DNA from: CBDCGJ01 sp965216645
GTDB lineage: Bacteria; Pseudomonadota; Alphaproteobacteria; GCA-2731375
Direction of reading: 5' to 3'
NCBI GenBank assembly: GCA_965216645.1
Contig: CBDCGJ010000041.1
Location: forward strand, 26,330-90,329
Length of the DNA stretch: 64,000 nt
The position numbers and the translations under genes were made by a program. Each line of letters begins with the position of its first letter. The stretch's first letter is position 1. Shown piece after piece: positions 1 through 8,427 of this stretch. The notes beneath the pieces are model-generated. The model was not told where the DNA came from. It saw only the letters and a program-made list of their open reading frames with translations, and did no database searches.

Positions 1-226
1 CTTCGACCACCGCTTCGGACTGGGTTTCCGGCACGGCGATTTCCAGTTTCAGTTTCGGCCGGAAATTCACCGCATATTCGGCGCCGCGGTAGATTTCCGT
101 ATGGCCCTTCTGCCGGCCGAAGCCCTTCACTTCGCTGACCGTCATGCCCTCGACGCCGATCTGGCTCAGCGCGTCATGCACGTCGTCAAGCTTGAAGGGC
201 TTGATCACGGCGGTAATCATTTTCAT
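1..226 (-). CDS. glnK: P-II family nitrogen regulatory protein (GlnK-type), 3' end outside window
   Basis: Small trimeric signal protein that reports 2-oxoglutarate, ATP/ADP and glutamine status and controls targets such as the ammonium channel AmtB, adenylyltransferase and NtrB. The first 75 residues are visible. They start MKMITAVIKPFKLDDVHDAL and contain the T-loop with GAEYAVNF, in which Tyr51 is the residue uridylylated by GlnD in this family. The ATG at 226 is preceded by a strong GGAGGAG. The N-terminal residues look more like GlnK/GlnZ than GlnB, but the paralog assignment is uncertain because the C-terminus and a possible amtB partner lie outside the window. Confidence 0.92.
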   Translation of the reverse strand, partial: MKMITAVIKPFKLDDVHDALSQIGVEGMTVSEVKGFGRQKGHTEIYRGAEYAVNFRPKLKLEIAVPETQSEAVVE

Positions 227-274
227 GGATCCACTCCTCCCATGGCTGCGGATGGTCCGCTCGCCGGAGGAGAT

Positions 275-291
275 TACAAGAACCGTGCCGG
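275..291 (-). promoter_or_regulatory. possible sigma-54 promoter of the P-II gene
   Basis: On the minus strand CCGGCACGGTTCTTGTA has GG and GT exactly 10 bases apart, close to the -24/-12 pattern TGGCACG-N4-TTGC, but with T in place of the consensus C at -12. It would start transcription about 40 bases before the P-II start codon. Nitrogen control of P-II genes through NtrC and sigma-54 is common. The mismatch keeps confidence low. Confidence 0.3.
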
Positions 292-403
292 TCGGTAAAT
301 TCTATCTAACTTATTGAAAATAGATACATAATCACCATGCACAAAATATGTGCATAGGCTAATGTGATTAATTATTAAACAAAAATACTCGCCTGTATAA
401 AAT

Positions 404-1021
404 TTATGCAGTATCCAGTCCGACATTCTGTCTGAACTCGGCGGTCGAGTTCACATTCGGATAGGGTGTGTCCGGGACCGGCACGTCGAGGAAGCGGCAG
501 AGCGGCTGCCACCCGTCCGAGGCCTGGTAGGTCAGGCGGCGTTCGGGCGGGATTTCCGTTTCGACGGCGCGGGTGTTTGCGTTGAACACGTCGATGGCAT
601 GGGCACGGTCGTCAAGGCGGCCGGAAAAGATACGTTCCAGAATGATGTAGCTGGCCATACGGGGATCGTCGGGATCTTTTCGGGGGCGAGACAAAGAGGG
701 CAGGATGGTTTTCGAAATGCTGTCGTACCAACGGTCCGGGTCGCGGACGGTGAGGATCACCTTAGCGTCCGGATAGGCCGCCGCCAGCTGCCGCCAGAAG
801 TAGCTGGCGGGCCAGTCGACGGCGCTGCGGTAGTCACCCAGAAGCTCAGGCCAGGCATAATCGCCGGCCTCCGCCGCCGCCTTCCACATCCGGTCGTGAC
901 CTTCGTTTTTGCGTACCTCGTGCATGTGATAGCACGGCCCGAAGCCGAGCTGTTCCAGTGCCGCCTTGAAACTCAATGTGCCCGTGCGCCCGAAGCCGGC
1001 GCCGATGATTTGCAAGCTCAT
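404..1021 (-). CDS. sulfotransferase family protein (second of a tandem pair)
   Basis: Predicted P-loop sulfotransferase-like protein of 205 residues. The N-terminus carries GAGFGRTGTLSFKAAL (residues 7-22), the phosphosulfate-binding loop of this family, and ILTVRDPDRWYDS near residues 89-101 fits the second cofactor-binding segment. The reading frame is open further upstream, but the start at 1021 is chosen because it places the P-loop right at the N-terminus as in the paralog, and because it overlaps the upstream gene's stop by ATGA, which suggests translational coupling. The acceptor substrate cannot be told from sequence. It is clearly a paralog of the gene just upstream (1018-1632), sharing the P-loop, the CYHM-EV-KNEGH stretch and the STAEFR end. 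Confidence 0.9.
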   Translation of the reverse strand: MSLQIIGAGFGRTGTLSFKAALEQLGFGPCYHMHEVRKNEGHDRMWKAAAEAGDYAWPELLGDYRSAVDWPASYFWRQLAAAYPDAKVILTVRDPDRWYDSISKTILPSLSRPRKDPDDPRMASYIILERIFSGRLDDRAHAIDVFNANTRAVETEIPPERRLTYQASDGWQPLCRFLDVPVPDTPYPNVNSTAEFRQNVGLDTA

Positions 1022-1632
1022 GTATCCAATCCTGTCATCACCCGAAACTCCGCCGTCGAATTGACCCGGGGATAGTCTTCGTCCGGCACCGGCACGCCCA
1101 AGAAATCGCAAAGCGGCGCCCAACCCTCCGCCACGTCGTGGATCAACAAACGCGCCGGCTCGATCGCCGCCCGTACGGCCGCCGTGTTGGCATTGTACAC
1201 CTCGATGGCATGGTCGCGATCGTCCAGGCGGCCGTCGAAGGTGCGCCGCATAATGATTTCCTCCGCCATGGCATGGCGCGCCGGATTGGTCGGCTCGGTC
1301 AGTATGGCCGGCAAGATGGTCTTGCTGATGCTGTCGTACCATTTACCGGCGTCGCGTAGAGTCAAGATCACCTTGGCCTCCGGATAAGCCTCGGCGAGAC
1401 GCGGCCAGAAATAGCAAGCCGGCCAGTCGACCGCTGACCGATAACCGCTCAGCAAGGACGGCCAGTCGAACCCCGCGTCGTTCACCGCGCGATGCCAAAG
1501 CGCCGCATGGCCCTCGTTCTTGGGTACTTCAAGCATGTGGTAGCAGGGCCCGAAGCCGAGCCGCTCCAACGCCGCCTTGAAACTCAACGTCCCCGTGCGC
1601 CCGAAACCGGCGCCGACGATCCGCAATGTCAC
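1018..1632 (-). CDS. sulfotransferase family protein (first of a tandem pair)
   Basis: About 204 residues with the GTG start at 1632, which gives nearly the same length as its neighbour and follows GGGGGTC; an ATG at 1674 would add 14 residues. P-loop GAGFGRTGTLSFKAAL lies at residues 6-21, and ILTLRDAGKWYDSISKTI corresponds to the PAPS-binding part. Members of this family are widespread in bacteria and mostly have unknown acceptors. The gene ends in a 4-base overlap with the downstream paralog, so the two are probably one transcript that arose by tandem duplication. The 3' half differs more than the 5' half, so acceptor choice may have diverged. Confidence 0.9.
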   Translation of the reverse strand: MTLRIVGAGFGRTGTLSFKAALERLGFGPCYHMLEVPKNEGHAALWHRAVNDAGFDWPSLLSGYRSAVDWPACYFWPRLAEAYPEAKVILTLRDAGKWYDSISKTILPAILTEPTNPARHAMAEEIIMRRTFDGRLDDRDHAIEVYNANTAAVRAAIEPARLLIHDVAEGWAPLCDFLGVPVPDEDYPRVNSTAEFRVMTGLDT

Positions 1633-1669
1633 GCGAAGACCCCCATGTTCCCTGACCCGTGTCCGCACC

Positions 1670-1760
1670 GTCATACCTGAAACGGCGCAGCCGTTATCCG
1701 GTATCTCGTCGAAACTAAAGCTCTATACGGGACGAGATACCGGCGCAAGGCCGGTATGTC
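1670..1760. repeat. family A palindromic element, copy 1
   Basis: About 91 bp with outer inverted ends (GTCATACC ... GGTATG) and an inner inverted pair CCGGTATCTCGTC / GACGAGATACCGG. It also contains the small hairpin AACGGCGCAGCCGTT. Near-identical copies occur at 31915, 33067, 38997, 41875 and 59797, with a short core at 25610, always between genes. Confidence 0.85.
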
Positions 1761-1770
1761 CCTTGGGCCC

Positions 1771-2000
1771 CGTCATCCCGGCCGCAGCGGAGCGGAGCGC
1801 CGGGATCCATTCCAATGAACGTCGTACCGGCATTGTCGGTGCAAGACCGATATGACCCGCATTATCCAGTCGCCCCGGATGCGGCGCAGCATGAAATGAT
1901 GCGCTGCTGGTCCGGGGTCCATGGTTGCCGATTGGGGCCCGCTCTTCGACATGGCTCCCCGACCAGCAAAGCGGCACTCCGCGCCGCGGTGCATCCGGGA
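1771..2000. repeat. family B repeat cluster, copy 1
   Basis: Begins CGTCATCCCGGCCGCAGCGG and carries CGCCGGGATCCATTCC, then CCCGGATGCGGCGCAGCATG and GCGCTGCTGGTCCGGGGTCC, closing with words of opposite orientation (GACCAGCAAAGCGGC, GTGCATCCGGGA). The same words recur at 20511-20784, and the first part also at 33199-33244. Confidence 0.75.
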
Positions 2001-2028
2001 CGACGAAGACGGAGCGACCTTACCGCCC

Positions 2029-3336
2029 TCAATCGTCGCCGCCGGTCTGTTGGGCCGGATCCTGGCGCGGGACGTTGATGTCGCCGCGGCCGAAGTCCGA
2101 AACCTTGTCGCCGAGGCTCTCCGGCTTCTTGTCCGTTTCCGCGATCTGCCGGCCCAGCGCGATGATGGTCGGGATGTCCTCGTCGGCGAGCGGCGCCATC
2201 CAGTCCTTGCGGGCCAGCGCCGCCTCGATATAGGGCGCCAGTTCCTTGGCCTTCTCGGCCTCGCGGTCGGCTTCGCCCTGTTTGAATTGCGGCATCACCT
2301 CCGCCGCAAACAGTTCCAGGCTCTCGCAGATATGTTCGTGCTTGTTATTGCCGCCCTGTTGGATGAAGACCACCTGATCGACCCCGGCATCCGCGAACTT
2401 TTGCAGATGTTCGCTGAGCTGGACCGGCGTGCCGATACCGGCACCGCCGCTGTTCACCGGCAGCTTGTCCTTGGCGGCGACGAAATTGTCCCAAATGCTG
2501 GTACGGCCGGGCTTATGCTCGCCGAAGATATAGTGGTGACCGAGGCCGTAACCGAAGAATTGGAAGCCGTCGAGGCCACGGGCCCGCGCTTCCTCCTCGT
2601 CCGGGTGGCAGGAGAAGCCGGTCACCATGGCGATATTGGCGTTGACCGCGTGACCGATCGGCTTGCACTCGTCCGACTTGATGATGTCGTAATACTCGCC
2701 GACCCATTTCGTCGCCTCGTCCGGATCGACGAAGGCGAAGGTCAGGGCGCCGATGCCGCAGCGAGCGGCCATATGAATGGTCTCCCGCTTCGAGCAGGCG
2801 ACCCAGATCGGCGGGTGGGGTCGCTGCACCGGCTTCGGCACCACATTGCGGCACGGCATGGAGAAGTATTTGCCCTCGAAGCCAGGATAGGGGTCCATGG
2901 CCATCATATTGGCGACCTGCTCCGTCGCCTCGGTCCACATGTCCCGCTTGTCCGCCACATCGATGTTGAAACCGCCCAATTCGGCAAGCGCGGAGCTTTC
3001 GCCGGTGCCGAATTCGACCCGGCCGTTGGAGACCAAATCCAAGGTGGCGATACGCTCGGCAATGCGCGCCGGCGGATTGTAATTCGGCGGCATCAGCACG
3101 ATGCCATGGCCGAGACGGATATTCTTTGTGCGCTGCGAGCAGGCGGCGAGAAAAACCTCCGGCGCGGAAGAGTGGGAATATTCTTCAAGAAAGTGATGCT
3201 CGACTTCCCAGGCATAGTCGATACCCAGCTTGTCGGCCAACTCGACCTGGTCCAGCGCTTCCTGAAATAACTTCTGTTCCGAACCTTGTGACCAGGGCCG
3301 CGGCAATTGGTGCTCGTAAAAAATACCGAATTTCAT
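2029..3336 (-). CDS. LLM class flavin-dependent oxidoreductase
   Basis: 435-residue luciferase-like monooxygenase, expected to use reduced flavin from a separate reductase to oxidise an unknown substrate. The N-terminal strand MKFGIFYEHQLPRPW is followed by YAWEVEHHFLEEYSHSSAPE (residues about 41-60) and the RLGHGIVLMPPNYNPPARIAE segment, all typical of the bacterial luciferase TIM-barrel family. VEFGTGESSALAELGGFN lies in the flavin-binding part. The C-terminal 60 residues, rich in charged residues, extend past the usual domain. The gene stands alone, and the next gene upstream is divergent with about 120 bp between them, so it has its own promoter. The substrate is unknown; desulfonation or degradation of organosulfur or aromatic compounds are family possibilities only. 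Confidence 0.92.
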   Translation of the reverse strand: MKFGIFYEHQLPRPWSQGSEQKLFQEALDQVELADKLGIDYAWEVEHHFLEEYSHSSAPEVFLAACSQRTKNIRLGHGIVLMPPNYNPPARIAERIATLDLVSNGRVEFGTGESSALAELGGFNIDVADKRDMWTEATEQVANMMAMDPYPGFEGKYFSMPCRNVVPKPVQRPHPPIWVACSKRETIHMAARCGIGALTFAFVDPDEATKWVGEYYDIIKSDECKPIGHAVNANIAMVTGFSCHPDEEEARARGLDGFQFFGYGLGHHYIFGEHKPGRTSIWDNFVAAKDKLPVNSGGAGIGTPVQLSEHLQKFADAGVDQVVFIQQGGNNKHEHICESLELFAAEVMPQFKQGEADREAEKAKELAPYIEAALARKDWMAPLADEDIPTIIALGRQIAETDKKPESLGDKVSDFGRGDINVPRQDPAQQTGGDD

Positions 3337-3455
3337 AAAATCTCTCCTTGAAGCGGGCGGCGGCCACCGATCCGGCCCAGGCCCGCGCCGGGTGAATGTA
3401 CGGGCAAAATAGAATCATCATTCGGTTTTGTAAAACGCTTCATGGGAGAGCCGCC

Positions 3456-5252
3456 TTGAGCGACGACAAACCGCGCCGTTTCACAGTATCCATGACCACC
3501 GGATTGGTCGCCGCCTTCGGTGCGGTTGTCGCCACCGCCGTCGTTGTCGTGCTGCTGCTATCGTTGGAGGCGGGCCGGCGTAACGTGTTCGGCCTGCTGT
3601 CGGGTCAGGCCGAACTGGTCTCCCTCTATCTAAACCAGCGCATCGCCGCCGCCCTGTCACCGACCAAGCGGGCGGTCGACCGCTTTGCCGAAGACCTTGC
3701 CGCCGGCCGGGTGGCGCGCGAAGACGAAAGCCTGAGACAATATATGCGCGCCGTGCTGCCCAGCGTGCGGAACATGTCGTCCCTGCTGTTCGTCGATGAA
3801 ACGCGGGCCTTTGTCGCCTTCCGGCCGGCCGACAGGGTCTTGGTCCAGGAGCTGCCGCGCGAGGAGTTGCCGGCGATGATGCGGCGTGCCGGTTTTACCG
3901 ATTCCGCTATCGGTCCGGTGGCGAAACAAGCGAGGTGGGGGCAGGTTTTTCGTCAGGACCGTGGTGTCGCCATCCTGGGCGTGCGGCGGGACCTGCCCGG
4001 CGGCTATGTCGCCGCCGGCATCCGGATGCGGGATCTGTCGCGCGATCTGGCCGAAGCCGCGGAATTGATCGAGGGCACCACCTTCGCCCTCTACCGGCAC
4101 GATTTCGTGCTGGCCCATAGCCGGCTCGCCGGCACCAAGACGGACGGCGAACGGGCCTTGCCGCACGTCAATGACTTCGACGACGAGGTCCTGCGGCTGT
4201 TCCGCGCCGGCTCCGTCGACAAGGCGGCCTTCAATCGGTTTTCCGAAGAGTCCGGCATCCATATCGTGTTGACGGAGGATTACCGGGACTTCCCGTTGAT
4301 CATCCAGCCGGTCGCGGGCCTGGGCGATCTGCCGGTCGAGGTCGGCGTGTATTTCGACGGGGACCGGGGCGACGAGGTGTTCCGGCGGCTGATCGGGGCC
4401 GCCATTGCCGGACTGGCGGTTCTTGTCGTGGCGCTGATCGTCGCCTATGTCCTGGCCCGCGGGCTGGCCCAGCCGATCCGCGCCCTGGGTGCCGCCGCCG
4501 ACCGTATCCGCCGGCTCGAACTGGACAGCGTCGAAATCCTGCCGGCGACTCGGGTGCGGGAAATCGAGTTTGCCAACCGGGCCTTCGCCGGCATGGCCGC
4601 CGCGCTCGGCTGGTTTCAAAGCTATGTGCCTCGGCCGCTGGCCGACCGCTTGATCCGGCAAGCCGAGTTGCCGGCGTCGAAAGTGCGCGAGATTACCGTC
4701 ATGTTCACCGACATTGCAGGGTTTTCGGGTATCGCGGAACGGCTGGACGCGGACCGAACGGCGGCCTTCCTGAACGAGCATTTCGCGCTTCTGGGTACGC
4801 GCATCGAGGCGGAGGACGGCATCATCGACAAATATGTCGGCGACAGCGTCATGGCCTTCTGGGGCGCGCCGGCGGAGCAGCCGGACCATGCCGCCCGGGC
4901 CTGCCGTGCCGCCCTGGCGATCCGCGATGCTCTGATAACGCAGAACCGCGAACGCGAGGCGGCGGGCCAGCCCGCCATCCGCCTGCGCATCGGCCTGCAG
5001 ACCGGTTCGGCCCTGGTCGGCAATATCGGCGCGCCGGGGCGCATCAACTACACGGTGGTCGGCGACACGGTCAATCAGGCCAGCCGCCTCGAAGCCTACG
5101 GCAAGCGGGTCGCGCCGGCGGACTGCGTCATCATCTGCGGCGACCGCACGATCAATCTGGCGGGAGACGGCTTCAACGCGCACAACCTCGGCCCGACGGA
5201 CATCCCAGGCCTGCAGGCGCCGATCACAGTGTGGGTATTAGGCGAAGAATGA
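3456..5252 (+). CDS. membrane sensor adenylate/guanylate cyclase (class III) with HAMP
   Basis: About 598 residues. A transmembrane helix near residues 13-36, an extracytoplasmic sensor region of roughly 270 residues, a second helix near 309-331 (IGAAIAGLAVLVVALIVAYV), a HAMP linker starting GLAQPIRALGAAADRIRRLE, and a C-terminal class III cyclase domain. Catalytic features are complete: metal Asp in VMFTDIAGFS, Lys and second Asp in DKYVGDSVMAFWG, and the transition-state Asn and Arg in VNQASRLE. The product is therefore probably cAMP. A TTG at 3456 is chosen as start because GGGAGAG precedes it at the right distance; the frame is open to 3396. The gene is monocistronic, and the signal sensed is unknown. 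Confidence 0.9.
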   Translation: MSDDKPRRFTVSMTTGLVAAFGAVVATAVVVVLLLSLEAGRRNVFGLLSGQAELVSLYLNQRIAAALSPTKRAVDRFAEDLAAGRVAREDESLRQYMRAVLPSVRNMSSLLFVDETRAFVAFRPADRVLVQELPREELPAMMRRAGFTDSAIGPVAKQARWGQVFRQDRGVAILGVRRDLPGGYVAAGIRMRDLSRDLAEAAELIEGTTFALYRHDFVLAHSRLAGTKTDGERALPHVNDFDDEVLRLFRAGSVDKAAFNRFSEESGIHIVLTEDYRDFPLIIQPVAGLGDLPVEVGVYFDGDRGDEVFRRLIGAAIAGLAVLVVALIVAYVLARGLAQPIRALGAAADRIRRLELDSVEILPATRVREIEFANRAFAGMAAALGWFQSYVPRPLADRLIRQAELPASKVREITVMFTDIAGFSGIAERLDADRTAAFLNEHFALLGTRIEAEDGIIDKYVGDSVMAFWGAPAEQPDHAARACRAALAIRDALITQNREREAAGQPAIRLRIGLQTGSALVGNIGAPGRINYTVVGDTVNQASRLEAYGKRVAPADCVIICGDRTINLAGDGFNAHNLGPTDIPGLQAPITVWVLGEE

Positions 5253-5306
5253 GACAAACTCGGCCCAACGGCGATCGAGCCAAGGCCGTAAAATTGCGAC
5301 AGAAAA

Positions 5307-6248
5307 TCATCCGTTGTTCTTTTGCTGCGGCCGGCGCGCCGGTTTTTCGACCGTATTCATATATAACCGGTCGAACTTCGTTTTTGTGATGATCTCCGCA
5401 TAGCTTGCGCTATAGCGAAAACCGGACTTCGCATCTATCTGCTTCAGCAGGTGATACACCAAATCGTAGCAGCGGTAGATGTCGTGAAGGAAAACGCAAG
5501 CTTCCAGAACTCGGTTGGTCACAAGCTTGTCGACGGCGACATAAAGGTCTCTTTTGATATAGAGAGCGTCGGCCCACATTGCTTGAGTTAGCGCGCGCAT
5601 CCCGCCGTTCCCAGCGTTGGCGCTGCCGAAATTCCGGCCATGGATATCGATGAACTTAAGAAAAACGAAACCCTGTGCACGCAGGAACTGATCGATTTCG
5701 GCAAACAAAGGTTGATCTTTATAGATATCGATAAACTCAACTTCCGTTTCCAAGACCATGATCGAAGACAATGTCTCACGGGCATGTTTCAGCGCGTTCA
5801 ATTCGCCGCCTTGAATATCCAACTTAATGTAGTGGGGTTGGTCAATCGCCAGAATGTCGTCGATACGTTTCGTCTGGCAGTTGATTTTTTCCTCGATCCG
5901 AAACGGCCCGTCATGATGGGCCTGACCCCTGGCACCAATCAGGGTCGGAAACAGTCGTACAATTTCGCTGTTCGCTTCATAAATCGATGTCATCTGCGGC
6001 AGGGCGGTTTTGTTCAATTGCGCCGGCCCACCGTCACCGACGACCGCCGGCGTTCGAATAACTTCCGCCCGGGGGATGTCCGTTGAAAACACATCGTCCA
6101 AACCCTCCGCATCGAAAAGTTGGATGTTCAGATCGTATTTCCCCAACAGCGGTGCATATTTTAACGTTGTTCGATTATTCGCCGCGCCAACGTCAAGAAT
6201 TCCGATCGGAGAAAAACTGTAATCTATAATGTCTTTTAATTCGAACAT
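5307..6248 (-). CDS. FkbM family methyltransferase
   Basis: 313 residues with the SAM-binding start GILDVGAANN (16-25) and the family hallmark KLDIQGGEL (142-150). FkbM-type enzymes O-methylate sugars, polyketides or lipids; in bacteria they are often linked to surface polysaccharide or glycosylation loci, but no such genes are next to it here. It and the 260 bp before it are visibly more AT-rich than the surroundings, which hints at acquisition by transfer. The C-terminal 100 residues after the methyltransferase core (ADALYIKRDLYVAVDKLVT ...) look helical and have no recognised domain. It converges on the cyclase gene with 54 bp between stops. Confidence 0.88.
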   Translation of the reverse strand: MFELKDIIDYSFSPIGILDVGAANNRTTLKYAPLLGKYDLNIQLFDAEGLDDVFSTDIPRAEVIRTPAVVGDGGPAQLNKTALPQMTSIYEANSEIVRLFPTLIGARGQAHHDGPFRIEEKINCQTKRIDDILAIDQPHYIKLDIQGGELNALKHARETLSSIMVLETEVEFIDIYKDQPLFAEIDQFLRAQGFVFLKFIDIHGRNFGSANAGNGGMRALTQAMWADALYIKRDLYVAVDKLVTNRVLEACVFLHDIYRCYDLVYHLLKQIDAKSGFRYSASYAEIITKTKFDRLYMNTVEKPARRPQQKNNG

Positions 6249-6508
6249 AGAGAAATTTCTAATTTAATTAAAGCTAAGATAATAAATGCTTAAACACTTA
6301 CTTTATTCGATTCTACTTTTAATTCGACGATGGTAACAAGAGAGAAAGCAGAAATCTAATTTGGTTAGATCGCCGCGCACAACTCATGTTCAATTTCTGT
6401 TGTGCCGGTATGTTTTAAACCGGGTCCAGTTAAAGCGCGCGCGATGAATGCACCAACGGTTTCGATTAAGCGTTTCTCATTCCCCCCGGCCCGCGATAAG
6501 CTCCCCCC

Positions 6509-7303
6509 ATGGAGATGAATGACGAGCAAATTGAGCGCTATGCGCGGCATATAATATTGCCGGAGGTCGGCGGCGTTGGGCAGGTGAAGCTGCTGGAGGC
6601 CAAGGTGCTTGTCGTCGGCGCGGGCGGGTTGGGCTCGCCGTTACTGCTCTATCTGGCGGCAGCCGGTGTGGGGCGCATCGGTGTGGTCGATGACGATGTG
6701 GTTAGCCTCTCCAATCTGCAGCGCCAGATCGCCCATGGCACCGACGCGGTGGGGGAAGCCAAAGTGGCGAGCGCGGCGCGGACGGTCAAGGCAATCAATC
6801 CGGGGGTGCGGCTGGATGCGCATAATACCCGGCTGAACCCGGACAATGTCATGGACTTGATCGCCGACTATGACGTGATTGCCGACGGCAGCGACAATTT
6901 CGACACCCGGTTTCTGCTCAACGATGCCTGCTATCTGGCCGGCAAAACCCTGGTCTCCGCCGCTGTCCTACGCTTCGACGGGCAGCTCTCGACCTACAAG
7001 GCGCATCTGGGGGAGCCCCATCCTTGTTACCGCTGCGTCTTCCCGGAGGCACCGCCGCCGGATCTGGTGCCGTCCTGCGCCGAAGGCGGCGTGCTCGGCG
7101 CCCTGGTCGGCATCATGGGCGGCCTGCAGGCGACGGAGGTGATCAAGGAGATCCTCGGCATCGGTGACAGCATGTCGGGCCGGCTGATGATCTATGACGG
7201 CCTGGCCGCCGAGTTCCGTAACGTCAAGCTGAAGCGCGACCCGGCCTGCGCTCTCTGTGGCGCCCAGGCCACCATCACCGACCTCAGCCGGCACGCGGCC
7301 TAG
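6509..7303 (+). CDS. moeB: MoeB/ThiF/HesA family sulfur-carrier adenylyltransferase
   Basis: 264 residues. E1-like enzyme that adenylates the C-terminal glycine of a sulfur-carrier protein (MoaD for molybdopterin, or ThiS for thiamine). Visible are the nucleotide-binding VVGAGGLGSPLLLYLAAAGVG (35-55), the Arg-finger region NLQRQI (69-74), the ADGSDNFDTRF loop (125-135), the zinc ligands CYRC (173-176) and CALC (247-250), and Cys190 in SCAEGG. There is no C-terminal rhodanese domain. Lack of thiamine genes nearby and the presence of a molybdenum enzyme (NapA) elsewhere in the window favour MoeB, though this is weak. A second ATG at 6515 is possible. Confidence 0.88.
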   Translation: MEMNDEQIERYARHIILPEVGGVGQVKLLEAKVLVVGAGGLGSPLLLYLAAAGVGRIGVVDDDVVSLSNLQRQIAHGTDAVGEAKVASAARTVKAINPGVRLDAHNTRLNPDNVMDLIADYDVIADGSDNFDTRFLLNDACYLAGKTLVSAAVLRFDGQLSTYKAHLGEPHPCYRCVFPEAPPPDLVPSCAEGGVLGALVGIMGGLQATEVIKEILGIGDSMSGRLMIYDGLAAEFRNVKLKRDPACALCGAQATITDLSRHAA

Positions 7304-7317
7304 AATTCGAGAACCGG

Positions 7318-8427
7318 ATGACCGAGCAACCGAACCCCGATATCGACCGGCTGATCGATTTAATGATCGGCCTGCTGCAGCCGCTGCTGCGGGCCATGGA
7401 CGCCTTCGAATATACCGCCCGGCATCTGCATCCGCCGAACCTGACCGATCTGGCGGCGGGGCTGACGGCCTTCGACCAGCCGTTGCAGGAGGGCCTGGCC
7501 GCCTTCCGCGCCGCCGACTGGCCGGACCATCTGACGACGGCGCGGACCCGGCTGGAGGATGCGGCGAGCTTCGTCCATCGCGGCCTGGAAGGTATGCGCG
7601 AAGCGGCGACCTCGCCGGACGGCACCCTGCTGGCCTACCGCGCCGTGCGCCAGGCGGCGAAGGCGCAGGAGGCGATCTATCCCCTGGCCACCGCCCTGGC
7701 TCCGGTCAGCCAGTTTTTCCTGGAGCCTGAGCAACGTCAGGACGAAGCCCTGCTGGCCCGCCTGCAGGGTGCGGTGCCGGACCCGGACGGCCCGGGCACC
7801 GGCATCATCCATGCCGATAACGAGAAGGGATCGCGCGGCGGTTTCTCCCTCTACGTACCGGAATATTACGATTCGGACCGGGCTTGGCCCCTGGTCATGG
7901 CGCTGCATGGCGGCAGCGGCCATGGCCGCGATTTTCTCTGGAGTTGGCTACGCAGTGCCCGCAGCCACGGCGCCATCGTCGTCAGCCCGACGGCGCGGGG
8001 CGATACCTGGGCCCTGATGGGGCCGGACATCGACAGCCAGAATATCCAGGCCATGCTGGCCTATGTGCAAAAGCACTGGAACGTCGACGACACGCGCCTG
8101 TTGCTGACGGGGATGAGCGACGGCGGTACTTTCGCCTATGTCAGCGGATTGCAGGGCGACAGCCCCTTCACCCATCTGGCGCCGACCTCGGCCAGCTTCC
8201 ATCCGATGCTGCTGGAAATGTCGAACCCGGCGCGGCTGCAAGGCCTGCCGATCTATCTGACCCATGGCGCGCTGGACTGGATGTTCCCCATCGACATGGC
8301 GCGGATGGCGCGGGACAGCCTGTCGGCGGCCGGCGCCAAGCTGGAATATCGCGAGATCGCGGACCTCTCCCATACCTATCCCCGTGACGAAGACGCACGG
8401 ATTCTCGACTGGTTGGGAAGCTCATGA
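7318..8427 (+). CDS. alpha/beta hydrolase, phospholipase/carboxylesterase type
   Basis: 369 residues. The C-terminal 200 residues are an alpha/beta hydrolase: oxyanion region ALHGGSGHG (195-203), nucleophile elbow GMSDGG with Ser267, probable acid Asp320 in GALDWMFP and His352 in LSHTYP. The N-terminal 165 residues are helical, have no recognised domain and are unusual for this family; they may be a lid or binding module. Substrate unknown. It starts 14 bp after the MoeB-like gene and its stop overlaps the next start by 4 bases, so the three genes 6509-9365 probably form an operon. Confidence 0.85.
   Translation: MTEQPNPDIDRLIDLMIGLLQPLLRAMDAFEYTARHLHPPNLTDLAAGLTAFDQPLQEGLAAFRAADWPDHLTTARTRLEDAASFVHRGLEGMREAATSPDGTLLAYRAVRQAAKAQEAIYPLATALAPVSQFFLEPEQRQDEALLARLQGAVPDPDGPGTGIIHADNEKGSRGGFSLYVPEYYDSDRAWPLVMALHGGSGHGRDFLWSWLRSARSHGAIVVSPTARGDTWALMGPDIDSQNIQAMLAYVQKHWNVDDTRLLLTGMSDGGTFAYVSGLQGDSPFTHLAPTSASFHPMLLEMSNPARLQGLPIYLTHGALDWMFPIDMARMARDSLSAAGAKLEYREIADLSHTYPRDEDARILDWLGSS

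Larger units (their letters stand above)
1633..2028. other. intergenic region built largely of palindromic repeats
   Basis: This 396-bp gap holds one 91-bp family A element (1670-1760) and a run of family B inverted words (1771-2000). Open frames that cross it are short and repeat-derived. No gene is supported. Confidence 0.6.

Noticed and set aside
6365..6550. Minus-strand 61-codon frame before the MoeB-like gene
   Set aside because: Overlaps the start of a recognised gene, with no ribosome site or known similarity.
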